This document shows, one piece after another, positions 49,216 to 61,255 of a DNA stretch of 64,000 bases. Origin of the DNA: Antitrichia curtipendula (Eukaryota; Streptophyta; Bryopsida; Hypnales; Leucodontaceae); contig OX579635.1 in NCBI GenBank assembly GCA_951230915.1, forward strand, positions 30,566,001 to 30,630,000, in the 5' to 3' direction. The number at the start of each line of letters is the position of its first letter. Within the stretch, counting starts at the first letter, position 1. Below the pieces are notes generated by a model, which saw only the letters and a program-made list of their open reading frames with translations, searched no databases and was not told the DNA's origin. Position numbers and translations under genes: made by a program.

Positions 49216-50377
49216 GTTCTCTATTCTATAAAGCAAACTTGCATTGAAAATCTTCTATTTTTAGGAAGTTGCTAGAGCATGTGTGTAGAAATTTGCTCGG
49301 GTTACAAAAGAATGAAGGAAATGTGTTCTAAGTGATTAGATACATTTACCTTCTCCTAGATTCATTAATTTAAAGATTGCTTAGATACTGTAATTTAGTG
49401 GTTGAGTAGGGACCTCTTTTTCCAAAGATCAATCACCATGGTGATAGACCTAATTACAAGTAGAAAGCACACATGTAAGAAACATTATTTCATAAGAATG
49501 AAGTGGTCGACTATTATATCTTGCAAGGAGTGTTTCACTTAGAAGGTTGAATGAATTCCTAAACAAATATTGACATATAAATTTTTTCGTGAATTGTAAT
49601 GATTTATATAATGACTTTTGTGGAAAATAAGTTAAAAATTTTGCAACAAATGTGCTTGATATGATTCCATACTAGGAAGTTTCAAATTCTTTAGTAGAAC
49701 CATTTGTCAAAATTAACACATATATACAAGATTTAGGCTTTAATGATTTCCTCCTATTGTTTAATATTTGCAAAGGTCTACTAAATCAACATCTATAAGC
49801 ACTAAAATTTCATAGTATTTTGATATAATTATGAGAAATTAATTACATATATATTTTGTTTGAAGACCAAGATTATGCAAAGAAAAATTAAAGCTTCTTC
49901 AAAATATTTTTGAAGACTTTCGTAATAGATGTCTATATGTAAGAGTTTAAATTCATTCAATTTTTATTGAGTCAAAAGATACGAAGGTGTTTAGATTTGC
50001 AAACAATTATGTCATTTCTTAGCAAAAAATAGAATGTGAAATTTATTTTTGAACTCAACTTTGACATTTTATCAATACCAAAATATGCAAAGGATTTTTA
50101 GTGCTTGCAAAATCATTCTTGCCACTAAAATTGACATTTTTCAATTCCATAGAAATGCATTTTGCAAATAATTATTTGTATAAAATCAATGTTTTTATAG
50201 TTCACTAAATGATCCTTTTAAAAAATGTTTGAAACTTGAACTTCTTTTGAACTAATGAAATTTGATTTCCAATTCAATCAATTTTGCTCCAATGTAGTTT
50301 CTCAAATTTTAACTTCCATACATTATTTTATGCTGCATGTCAATGTTTAATAATGTATTCTAGAAAAAAGGCCCAAA
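49216..50377. other. AT-rich spacer between inverted family C copies
   Basis: 49310-49560 shows faint family A order (agattgct..., cctctttttccaaagatcaatcac). The remainder has no recognised feature. It forms the loop of the family C inverted repeat. Confidence 0.4.
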
Positions 50378-50930
50378 AATCTTTGATTTGCACTACTCAT
50401 TCTTTGAATGATGTGATCTTTCAATCCATGATGTCACCTTTTATGAGAATTTCCAACAACTATACACATATAATCAAACAATAAAATCTAAAAATTTGTT
50501 TATTTTTTGTTTTGTAATTTGTATGCTTGTACTAAAATGGCCATTTCCAAGGTTTTGTATTTTGGAATAAGGTCATAAATTTTTAGGGTTGTAGGTGTTC
50601 CTTTTACCTTTTGAATAAATAAAGCCATATATTATTTTTGTTGAATGTATTTACTATGACCTTGCATTTAAATCTTATAGGTGTAATTATTATTCATAGA
50701 GATGGAAGATTGGATTGCTTGAATGTGACATCAAATTCAACATCCTTAACCATTTTTGAACTGGAATTTCAAATTCAATATGTCTATGTCCATTGCTTCT
50801 ATGACTAGATTAATGTAGGTTTAAATATTATTTGAAGATTAACTAGTAGGTTTAATTAGTACTCATAGTAATGGATGCTTGGACTCCATGAATGTGATGT
50901 CATTGGCAAAGGTCTTTGTTTTTGCCATTA
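50378..50930 (-). repeat. Repeat family C, copy 3 (inverted)
   Basis: The plus strand here is the reverse complement of 48760-49175: tgatttgcactactcattctt, caatccatgatgtcacctttt, aaaatggccatttccaagg, agggttgtaggtgttcctttt, ggattgcttgaatgtgacat. With copy 2 it makes an inverted repeat of about 400-bp arms with a 1.2-kb spacer. Confidence 0.78.
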
Positions 50931-51046
50931 TATTAGATGATTGTGCTTAGGTTACTACCGGTAGGGATCAAACTATAGAGCTCATGGGCCCAAAGAATAA
51001 TTTAGGACAACCATTTATAGTTGTAATCTCTTGGGCAGTAGTTTAG

Positions 51047-52218
51047 TACCTAAATGCTGAAGGCCATTTTTTATTCAAAAAGCATTCAAAATTGTCACTT
51101 TGAATACAATCAACAAAAATTTTAAACATTTCTTTTTACATATCCATCTGTAGAATCTTGCACAAGACTAGTATGAGAATGTTTGGAAGAAATTTTAGAA
51201 ACTTTATTGTGTAGATTACAAGATATGTACATTCAAAGTAAAGAAAACAAATTTTTTGGGGGTGCTAATTTGTTTAGATTACAAAATTTTGAATCTTTTG
51301 AATTTAAAGTTTTTGTACTATATATTGTGAATTATTATTTTTTTTTTGGAAGAATTGAATAAATAGTTTGAAGGGAAAAAAATGAACCTCATTGTAATTT
51401 TTATTCTTTAAAAAATTACTAAATTGAAGCAGATACAAGATAGAAGGAAAAACTAAATTGTTGATAGGTCCAAGCATAACATTGTTAACCAGACGTGGGG
51501 GGTCCCTTTTGTTTCCTCCAGAAATGGAAGCCCCCCTGCTTGGTTGCTTCCTCTCAACAGTAGTCCATCCAATGGGATTGTGTTAAGCTTCCTCTCAATA
51601 GTGCCTTTGCAAGAGCCCAACCAATCTAATTGATTATATTATAACTGAATCCCCCCCCCAAGTATATAGGGGGGAATTATACCTCCAGCTGGGTGGGTGA
51701 CATTATGCTCGGTTAACAATGTTATGAGGTGGAATTGAAACACACTAATACCAATATTGAGATTGTTCTAGACAGAAAATTAAACCATGTGCAACTTTTT
51801 GTTTTGAAAAATTGTTAAAATTGAGTTTAAAAACGGATCCAATACATTATTTTCTCAAGAATTTGCTAAGACTGCTTGCAAAACAAGAAGCTTCATAACT
51901 TTCACATTACTTATCCAGATGGAATGAATCAAATTTTTCACATAGAAAAAAAATATAATCTTTAAGAAATAACTCAAAACAATTATTTAAATTTTTCTTT
52001 TCTTGTCGACCGTCCTAACTTGTATTGGGCTTATTGGAGCAAAACTTTTATACCTTAGCACTCATTGAAATAAAAATTATATTCCTAGAAAGCTAATCAA
52101 TTTTCCTATATTGAAAAAAAGCTTCAAAAAATCTTGCCAAAAATTGAGATTATAAATACTTGCCCAAATCTTAAAGAGCCTCCTTCCCTCCCCCAAGGGG
52201 ACTCTTGGACTTTAGAGA
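51047..52218 (+). mobile_element. TTAA-type element E8 (subfamily X), 920 bp without its nested insert
   Basis: Left TTAG|tacctaaatgctgaagg (51043-51046), right ggactttagaga|TTAA (52219-52222). The right flank ggtgaaaatatccc equals the family B sequence after an intact TTAA at 29606 (aaattaaggtgaaaacatccc). The length of 1,172 bp less the 252-bp nested element is 920 bp, the same as the element at 14428-15347, and the interiors match (gattgttctagacag, gaaaaattgttaaaattg). No coding frame. Confidence 0.72.
51475..51726. mobile_element. Nested 252-bp element with perfect 16-bp inverted ends
   Basis: CATAACATTGTTAACC at 51475-51490 is repeated exactly in reverse complement at 51711-51726. The interior is GC-richer than the host element and contains cttcctctcaacagtag / cttcctctcaatagtg as a direct repeat and a C9 run. 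The host element's flanks (gataggtccaag and aggtggaattgaaac) are contiguous in its relatives. A clear target-site duplication was not established (possibly AG or AAG). Confidence 0.8.
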
Positions 52219-52950
52219 TTAAGGTGAAAATATCCCAAAACGCCCGGGCCATACCCATTCTTGAAAAATAGACTTCTATTGAAGATATTCCTTCTAACTG
52301 CCATTAAATTTTTTCCTTACTGAATTGCAATTGGTTGACTATTGATTGTCTAGATTAGTTGTTGTTTTAAGAAAAATGGTGCACATTAAAAGAAAAAAAC
52401 AAACACAAACTAGTTCAGCTCATGTGGACGATTTAGTCTAAATGCCAAATAGGCTTGTGAAAAATATCGGAGCTAAAAACTTCAATCTTGCACCAAGTGT
52501 TTTGAAAATCTTGACAAATAACCCTTTGACAATCTTTGTTGTAGCGTTAGAATTGTGAGGCATTGTGGTTAGTTTAGGCCATATACTTGCAAGAATTGTA
52601 TCTCTCTAAGTCAAGAAACAGACCTGTTGGGTAGAAACTCTTTTGCCTTCAAACATGTAGTTGTTTAGGATGCACCATATGTTCTACAACATGAGAGATC
52701 TAAAGATGTCGTAGACAATATTGAGGGTGAGGCTAGAATGGTGTAGATCCCTTCCGAATTAAATCTCTAGAGTAATTTTATGACCAAGCTATGTGATAGT
52801 TTCAAAGAGATTTTCCACTTTGAAAATTCATAATAATTACATGTTTTATTCAAAAAATATATTTTACTTTTGAAAATTTATGATTTTCAATTGTTATTAC
52901 CACAATTTTTTTTCCCTTTAAAATGTTGCCTCCATCTATCCTAAATTGCT
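52219..52950 (+). repeat. Repeat family B, copy 3 (partial)
   Basis: 52223-52330 matches 29611-29690 and 33845-33960 (aatagacttctattgaag, ttgattgattactga-like). 52790-52950 matches 33968-34120 (accaagctatgtgatagttt, cactttgaaaattcataata). 52350-52780 is an extra segment absent from copies 1 and 2. Confidence 0.65.
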
Positions 52951-53585
52951 TCTTTTTTTAAATGTCTTTTTTTCCAACTTAAGGACATTTTGGTCCACTA
53001 GATCTTTCAATCCTTCCCATTCCCTCACCAGCCAACACGTTGCTCCTCCCTTTAGCCCTTTACCCACTCCCCCCCCCCCCCCCCCCCGCCAAACTCTCTC
53101 AAGCTGACTGGAGGGTTTCCAAAAAACATTGTCCCAAACCATCAACGGTATAAAGAAAAGAAAAGTCTGGAAAAGAAAAAGAAAAGCAATCGAAAAAGAA
53201 AAGAAAAAGAAAAAGAAATTACAAATGCCTACACTACAGGGCGCAGAGAGAGAGACAGAGACAGATATGAAATGGAGGATGGATAACATAACAACACACA
53301 TGTCAAGGACAGAAAGCTATGGCGGTCGAAGCTTTGTTCCATGGCCCACACTACCTTAGTGCGACGCCAATTTCATCACCATTGCGGGTCTTGTGCTCTG
53401 GATTCCGCAGGTAGGTGAAGAAGAAGAAGAACACGAAGTTGAAGGGACTTAGAAGAAGACGAAGACGAAGACGAAGACGAAGACGAAGACGAAGACGAAG
53501 ACGAAGACGAAGACGAAGACGAAGACGAAGACGAAGACGAAGACGGAGGAGGAGAAGGTGTGCGACATTGCATTGGAGGTCAGGC
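52951..53585 (+). promoter_or_regulatory. Promoter and 5' leader of the PHT4-type gene, with (GAAGAC)15
   Basis: Includes a C17 run (53070-53086), an A/G-rich block at 53150-53217 and fifteen perfect GAAGAC units at 53455-53544 that end 41 bp before the start codon. The repeat is in the frame of the CDS without a stop after 53412-53414 (TAG), but no ATG precedes 53586 in that frame, so it belongs to the untranslated leader. The apparent poly-Arg and poly-Ser proteins here are translations of the microsatellite. Confidence 0.7.
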
Positions 53586-56500
53586 ATGGCAGGAGCTTTG
53601 GTTGCTGCGAGTCGCGCAGCTCACCATGGCCTGCACACCAATTCTGGTGAGACTTCGTTCTTGTGACTCCTCGTTTCTTGAATTCGGGGGTCTTAGGGAG
53701 GATTGTCGCTTGGTTTCCAGTCTTTTGGCTTCCATTTCGTGTGGAATGTTTGTGTGTTTTCTTGTTAGTATTGTTGAGTTTTTCGAATCTCTTGCTTGTT
53801 TGTTGCTGGAGATTTTTGCTTTTTTCGTTGCTTAGGTTGCTGTTTTGGTACTGCGCTTCTTTTCGCAATTTGAGTGGAGGACTCTAGTTTGTTTGAGAGT
53901 TTGGGAGTAGAGGAAGTGGAGGTCGAAGTGGAAAATTCTGTCTGTGCTTGAGTGACGAATTTCAAGAACTTCGTTGGTGGATTCCCTAGCTGGAACAAGA
54001 CAGGATTAAGCATTACTCTGATTTTTCCCTATTAGTGAGGGAGGAAATTAGCGTCACCTAGAAAATTAGTGTCATTATAAAAACTGATTTTTGTGGAAAT
54101 TAGTGAAGTACAGTCGTATCCAACTTCCAGTAATTCAAATTGTTGTGACTTTGGTAAATGAATGTCACGCGCACGCGCACGCGCACTATTAGGATTAATC
54201 GGTGTGAGCTGGAGTTGGACAAGATTAAGCATCAGTGACTAATTCCAGTGACTAAGTTGGTGGATTCCCTAGGATAGGATTAAGCGGGATTAAGCGGGAT
54301 TAAGCATTAGTGAGTAATTCCAGTGACCAATTTCAATAACCAAGTTGGGTGGACTCCTGACTGGAACAAGACATGGATATAGACCTTGGTGGATATGAGC
54401 TGATTCTACCACCTTTCGAATGGATTTCATAATAAGTAGTGATTCCAGGTGTTTCTTATTTTTTCTAAAGGTAGCACTTGCAACCTACGTCCATGTGGTC
54501 TACTTAGTAGAACTATCCCGGCAGAGTCCTTATTTAAGATGGTCTAAATGCCAACGTGAAGAGTAACGTTGGTAGGGGCAACAAGTGAACAAACTGGCTC
54601 ATTATAAATTACCAGTAATTTTCTGTTTTCTGTTTTTAGGTTACAAGCCCTAGCCTCCCAATCATAGCTTGAGTTCAAACGTGATTTTCATAATTAGCTC
54701 AAGTTGCTAAAACATTGCTAAATGTGCTGGAAATTCAAATTTTACACATTTTTTTGTGACTACGAAATGTCGTATGGATAGAACATTTGCTAAATTTAGC
54801 CACATTTGTGATAAGTAATGAGATGCTTGCTGGTTACTGCAGACACTGGTTGGCACAATGACAGGCCTACGACCGCCCTAGGGTTGGGCTGCACTGACTT
54901 TCGAAGAGGCAGCAGAATGACAAGAGTGCCGAGCTGGAAAGCTGGAAAAGAAGACGTGCTCAAACGGCGATTTTCGTTTCAATTGAATGGAGCGAGTAGT
55001 AATAGAACAGGATCCCCACATGTTGTTGGGAACCGTGTGTATAGGCTGTACCGCAATGAATTTGAGGCAGAGAGAATGGGAGCTGGGAGATTCATGTGCA
55101 GGAGTCAGTCTGAGAATACAGACTTGGGAGATGCACAGGATGTGGTGAATAGCAACAAGAATAATGAGAATCAGAAGAAGAAGAAAGGGGAGGATATTGG
55201 ACTCCTGAATAAAAAGGTTTTGCCTTTTGTTGCGGCGGGGAATGGGGCTGTGCATGTGAATGGAAGCTTGATGGAGAAGGAGGAGGCAAGCCGCACGTGG
55301 TGGGGCAGGATTCCTCGGCGTTACATTATCGTGGGGCTGTGTTTTATCGCGTTCCTGCTTTGCAATATGGACAGGGTACAGTGTGGCTTCTTTCCTCTTC
55401 TCCGGACTCTTAATTATCGTGCTTGTGGAGGAGTGTGTACATGTCCATCTGGTTGGAAAGGGTTGTGCTGGAATCAATCAGTTGTTAGTAACAATTTGGA
55501 GTTCATGTAGGTTTTGTGCAACGAAATGCTGGACCTGAATAATTGGGCAAAATTCTAGGATGGGGGAACGCCTTGGTACAGGTCGCTGGGTACAATTTGC
55601 ACTGCACAATGAATATTACTCTCCGTGTACCATGCACTTTGTTGTGTTCCTCTTGTCCTACGATTTTGCCGACAGTTGTTAGTAGCATTTTAAAGTTGAT
55701 GTAGGATTTGTGCCTCAAAATGCTAGAATGCTGGTAACGATTTGGTTTTCGTGTAGGTTTTGCTCAACAAATTGTTGCAATTGAACAGTTGTTAGAATAA
55801 CAATTTGGAGTTCACGGAAATTTTGTAAGAGGAATTAAGGAAGTTGAAGTTTGAAGGTGAGAAACTCATGCTTGAGTGGGCCCCAAGGATTGCACTTGCT
55901 ACTTGCGCTCACGCGACTAAGCTAGTAGAAATACCTCCAACAGACTCTTCTCCATGCATTCTCACCCATAGCTCGTAAATAAAACTTTTCCTTTCTTTCT
56001 ATGCCCTGGAAGCTGAAAAGTGGAAGAGAAGGTCTATAAGCAGGAGAGTACTGATTATATGGCAATTGTGTAGGTGAATATGAGTATCGCCATCTTGCCC
56101 ATGTCAACGGACTTCAATTGGGGTCCTTCGACTGTGGGCTTGGTGCAGTCCTCTTTTTTCTGGGGCTACCTTCTTACTCAGGTATTTTTTCATTTCCTCT
56201 TACTTCTGTACTGACCCTTGAACTCACAGGTTTTGAAAATACCCCGAAAAGTCAACCCGAGAGGTTTGCTGTGATATTTAAGGGTTATCTGTGGGTTTAA
56301 AACTGTCATATAGTCCACCCCTGTTAGGATGCACGATCTATGTGCGTTTGTGTGGTGTATTTAGATTACCTCAAATACACTGTCCATTCAGAATAATCAT
56401 ATTGTTGGCCCAAATACCATCGTGAATGAAGAGTTTTGTTGGGGGACTTTCCATTCATGGTGGTGTTAGGACCAAATTTATTTTCTTCCCAATAGATGCA

Positions 56501-59500
56501 TCCTAGGTTTGTCATTGGTGCCTAAGAGGGTGGTATTCATATAGTACCTCACAAGCACCCACTTGGTTCCAATGCAAATTGTCATCACCTTGCTAGAACC
56601 TGTTATCACGGCTTTTTTCTTCTACATTATTGCCTATATCTATGACACTCTAAAGGAATGTGCTTGTTAAAAATACACAACACTTGAGGTTCTATAGTAC
56701 AATAGCTTTCTTGTCCCTTCCATTGTTGTGTTTTTCACCCGATCATGGTCTTCACTATTTAGAATGTTGAAGCATGTAAAGGTCACTAAACAAACATCAA
56801 ATTTGTTAACGTTCTATACACTTTTTTCTACCTCATTTCACTCATATATATATGTGTGTGTATTGTTTCTAAATTTGGTAATTAAAGCAAGAGGGTATAA
56901 AAATTATATATATACAAGCAATAATATGCAAAAATTCAAGAAAGGATTCAGGCGCTAAGCGGTTAACAAATGCGCACACTTAACTTTTAACACTTTGACT
57001 TAGCAGATTGCTGGAGGAATTTGGGCAGACCGCATTGGGGGGAAGCAAGTCCTCGGCTTTGGTGTGATATGGTGGTCACTTGCCACCATGGCTACTCCTA
57101 TTGCTGCCAAACTTGGACTCCCAACTCTTCTTTTTGTTCGTGCCTGTATGGGTGTGGGAGAGGTAAGTAACTGACTGAATTCTACATGTTTTCTTCCGGG
57201 AACACCATATCCCAAAGTCCCTCGTTTATTATTTCAGTATCACCTCTTTTAACTGTTTGTATTAGTGCCATTTCAATATTAGATAGACACTAAAAATTAT
57301 TGAAATGGCACTAAAACAATGTCATTTGAAAAAATGTAATGCTTCAACCAACAGAAATGATTGATATTCAGCGTGGAATGACTTTTGTGATCATGTACAC
57401 ATAATATATGATGTCATGTTAAGCAACATTGCCTATGCCATGAATCTATGTTGTTGTTGAATTCGTGGATTGTCTTTTTTAGTCTTGTCCAGAAACTTGG
57501 CGTGACCTCGTCTAAGAGGCCTGGGTTGGACCTCATGTTTTTATTTGCTTGTATGGGGCCTTTCTCTTATCTAATTTTATTTATTCTCTGACCCTGCTTT
57601 CGGTATTATTCTTAAGGGGTTAAGACTTATTAAAAAACGTAACGTTGCCTTTGATGATGTGGGTATTCTTGGACAGGGAGTGGCAATGCCCGCAATGAAC
57701 AATCTTTTGTCACGTTGGGTGCCAGTTCAGGAGAGAAGCCGATCATTAGCGTTAGTGTATAGCGGTATGTACTTGGGTTCAGTGACGGGATTAGCGTTTT
57801 CTCCTGGTCTTATCCACAAATTCCACTGGCCATCAGTTTTCTTTTGCTTCGGATCGCTTGGAGCATTTTGGTTTGCCGCTTGGCAAAAAAATGTAAGTTT
57901 TCTTGCCTCGTCCAATATTTTGGAATTGCACTATTTATCTCTGTGCAATTATTTTGGGCAAAGTAATATTAAAACATTTTTTAACTTAGCTATAAGTGTC
58001 ATATCTAAAATTTATTTAGATGAAATGGTTTAACGTGAAGTGATGTTTGATTTAGTCCTTGATATGTTAGAACACCTGTTACAAGTTACAAGTTACATTA
58101 AGATATAAGACGTGATGCTGTGATTTTTGAAGTAGTTGTGAAGTATGTGTCTGCTGAAGGAGTTAAATAAAATATTCTGTGTAATGGGAGGTAGGCTTTC
58201 AGCTCTCCTGCAGAAGACCCAAATATTTCGGAGGAGGAGAGGAAGTTGATCTTGGGGGACAGTGAACCTGAAGCTCCTGTGGAAGACATTCCATGGAGAC
58301 TGCTGTTGTCCAAGGCCCCTGTGTGGGCACTTATCGTATGCCACTTCTGCCACAATTGGGGCACGTTTATCCTCCTTACTTGGATGCCCACATATTACAA
58401 CCAGGTATTGTAAAAGTTACTGTTGGCACTTGAGAGGAGGTTTGGAACTTCACCAGTAATAATCCTTCATTTCTGATACTCAAACCAGGGTTTTAATGTA
58501 CCGACGTCGATTATTGCGTCTGTTTTACTATAATTAGAATTTCTTGAAATTTCGATCGGTTGTTGTCTCGTAGTTTCAAAATTCAGTAAAAAAAAAATCG
58601 TTTTCGTGGGTTCACGGACACTAACCGCCAGTTCTCCCCGATCATGGTATCTGTTGAGGGTCATTCCCAACCTATTGGAATCCTTAAACGTGTCAATAGA
58701 CTGAAGAAACTATGCCCTACATTTTGAACGATAAATTTTTTGTTTAGGAAGTTTCTATAATTAGCTAGGAGCTTCCAAAGTGGACTTTTAATGTTTTGTT
58801 CAAGCAATCCGGGATTAACTTAACAAGTTCTTTTCATTTTACAGGTACTCGGTTTCAACTTGACTGAGTCTGGTCTTTTCTCGGTGTTGCCGTGGCTCAC
58901 CATGGCTTTGTCTGCTAATTTGGGAGGATGGATAGCTGACACACTTGTCAGCCGCGGCATTTCTGTAACTCTAGTTCGAAAGGTTGGTTCATGTCCCCCT
59001 GATATCAGTGTCTAAGTTGGTCATATTCTTTAGAATGGTATGTTTCAGCGTATCATCATTAATCAATGAAGCTGGGGTGTCTTTGGTGAACTTGGGAACT
59101 TGTTCGTCTCTTTTTGCTTAAGTTCAAGATTCAAACAATTTAAAAATATTCTACCTTTAGCCAGTGCCTCTAGTCTGTGGTTTTAGTTGGGCTATTGAAA
59201 CTGCAGCAATTTCATTGCAATCTGCCATTTTAACAAATTAATTCAGGTTCAATCGTTCTCTATATTAGATCAAGGCACTGAAAACGCTGAAGTTGTATGA
59301 AATCAATTTTTAGTTTTCTCATGGAATTCCATGAAGCTTAGCTAGTCGAATTAAGTTATCCCCAATTGACTCTTTATCCTTCGATAGTCTTTGGTCCAGG
59401 GTTATTAATGTTATTATTGATCTGTTAATGTGCAACTTGAATGCAGATCATGCAAAGTATCGGATTCCTTGGCCCTGCATTTTTCCTTTCACAACTTAGT

Positions 59501-61255
59501 CATATCAAATCGCCTGCTATGGCTGTTGCTTGCATGATGTGCTCACAGGTTTGTTCAACACCTTCTCATCTTTCTCGAGTTTAAAATCCCTACTTTAAGT
59601 CGAGGCTATTTGTAACAGGAAGTTTTAGACAGCATTATAATGAGGATTTTTCGCATGCTTCATGGGAGGTCTCACTATGCTCACAAATATCATACAGATG
59701 AGGTCTCCCTATGATCTTAGGGAATATCCTCCTGAAGATATTCAAAAAATTCTTACAGAAGGGAGTTTAACTTTTATTGAAAACCCGAAGTTGTGAGTTC
59801 TATTGTAAAGGATTTAGCTCTATGCAAGGCTCAATGGTTTTAATCAATTTAACATCCAGTCCTTCTATGTTTTGGTGATTGATACTGCATTACAGTTAGG
59901 GGATGTTAGAAGAAAGAAAAAGAGGAACGTGGACCTTATAGACTCATGAATGAGATTTTGTTACAGGTAGTTCTACTAACTAAGCCAAAAAATTGGACAC
60001 TAGATTTGAGTTCCATCTATTTGCATGTGCAGGGTTTTGATGCATTCTCGCAATCAGGCTTGTATTCCAACCACCAAGATATCGGACCCCGATATTCGGT
60101 ACAGATACTATTCTTATTCACAGTTGCAGCTGACACAATTGTCAAAGTTGACCAATGATTTTCTTTACTGACAGTCTTATATGCTAGTATCTATTAATTG
60201 GAATTCAAGAACGTGGTAAGGTAGGAACATCTATAATCTCCACTGACCCAAAATGGTCACCCTAAAGTTTTAGTCACAGGGTGCATATTGATTAGGAGGA
60301 CGCAGATCACTCAAGCATTTGTTTTTAAGTGTCGGTACTAGCTCAGTTCTAATGAACTTTCCTAATGTTTGCATACAATTTCCAAATAGCACATTCCTTG
60401 TTTTGTTGGAATGCTCTTTACCTTGCTGACAAGAATATCAATATTGGACTAGTTTAATAATGATGTAAATTTTGCTCATTGCCAGAAATGGCGATTTTTT
60501 GGGTGTACCTACTTTAGCCATTAGGATTTGTGACTGCTTGCACAGCCTCATATATTTTCAGTATCGGTAGTCTGGATTCTCTGGAAATTGCTTGTGAAAG
60601 AAAATTAATTCTATGCTCTGTTGAATTGACCCATTCGTTGCTGGTGGAACTTTGTCTGACTGATTTTACTGGTGCATGGCAGGGAGTGTTGCTGGGTATG
60701 TCAAATACAGCAGGCGTTTTGGCCGGGGTTGTTGGTACAGCGGCAACTGGTTTTATTCTTCAGACTGGTAAGTACCCGCTCGCTTTTCTAAAGAGCGTCT
60801 CACAGCATAGCTTTGTGTTAAATTTCTTAACTCCTAATTCTAAGTCAGCTTAACTCACTAAATTTACTGATTGGTGAAGTATAGTTCATCTCTGCAATGT
60901 TTCAAGTATCTTCCGCGTTTCAAAATTTGAAATCGCACTTTTTATTCTATTTAATTAATGTCACAACCTAAAGTAAGGTACCTTAAATAGGCGGTAGTTT
61001 TTATTTATTAGAGACTTATTTTTTTACCTGGTGACATTATGCTAAAACTACTCATGTTGCAGTCCTCCCACACTAATTTCGTTGTCTCAAAATTTTTCTG
61101 TTCCGACTACTTTGACTTGTAACCGAATTTTGACAAATAAAATATATGAGAATGTAGGATCGTGGGACGACGTCTTCAAAGTTGCGGTGGCGCTTTACTT
61201 ATTTGGCACGGTAGTCTGGAATGTATTTTCATCTGGGGAGAAAATATTTGATTAG
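53586..61255 (+). CDS. PHT4: Plastid PHT4/ANTR-type anion (phosphate or ascorbate) transporter, MFS/SLC17
   Basis: Eleven exons: 53586-53646, 54843-55375, 56074-56181, 57007-57162, 57677-57892, 58195-58404, 58845-58982, 59447-59548, 60033-60098, 60683-60767 and 61158-61255 (TAG). All introns are GT/AG, phases agree, and the total of 1,773 nt gives 590 residues. Residues 1 to about 170 are a Ser/Arg-rich, variable plastid-targeting and linker region. TM1 (YIIVGLCFIAFLLCNMDR) opens the MFS core. Family signatures follow: NMSIAILPM, SSFFWGYLLTQIAGGIWADR, GVGEGVAMPAMNN, ERSRSLALVYSGMYLGSVTG, CHFCHNWGTFILLTWMPTYY, GGWIADTLVSRG, DAFSQSGLYSNHQDI and SNTAGVLAGVVGTAATG. It should have 12 membrane spans in a plastid membrane. 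Sequence resembles both PHT4;1 (ANTR1, thylakoid phosphate) and PHT4;4 (ANTR2, envelope ascorbate). Choosing needs a tree. An in-frame ATG at 54818 just inside intron 1 could give a shorter form. Confidence 0.95.
53960..54375 (+). repeat. Diverged direct repeats in intron 1 of the PHT4-type gene
   Basis: Three versions of a module reading ttggtggattccctag..., then a gattaagcat(t/c)agtga block and taattccagtgac, occur at about 53970-54030, 54221-54275 and 54278-54375. The last contains three gggattaagc units. Between them, 54166-54186 is a perfect CGCGCA run (cacgcgcacgcgcacgcgcac minus one), an alternating purine-pyrimidine tract. Confidence 0.7.
57262..57314. repeat. Perfect 16-bp inverted repeat in intron 4
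   Basis: ttagtgccatttcaat at 57262-57277 is repeated as its exact complement at 57299-57314 with a 21-base loop. It lies within an intron of the transporter gene and could be a tiny MITE or an RNA hairpin. A TTAA-element-like end (cttaaggggttaag) is also present at 57613-57626, without a partner. Confidence 0.8.

Noticed and set aside
53351..53868. Poly-Arg, poly-Ser and FVFV open frames
   Set aside because: They are six-frame translations of the GAAGAC microsatellite. The plus frame begins at GTG directly after a TAG, with no upstream ATG.
54818..55510. 230-codon single-exon protein
   Set aside because: Residues after NMDR are translated intron. The true protein is spliced to 56074 and continues as the transporter.
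60530..60853. 107-codon frame containing transporter residues
   Set aside because: Exon 10 (60683-60767) with intron sequence on both sides.
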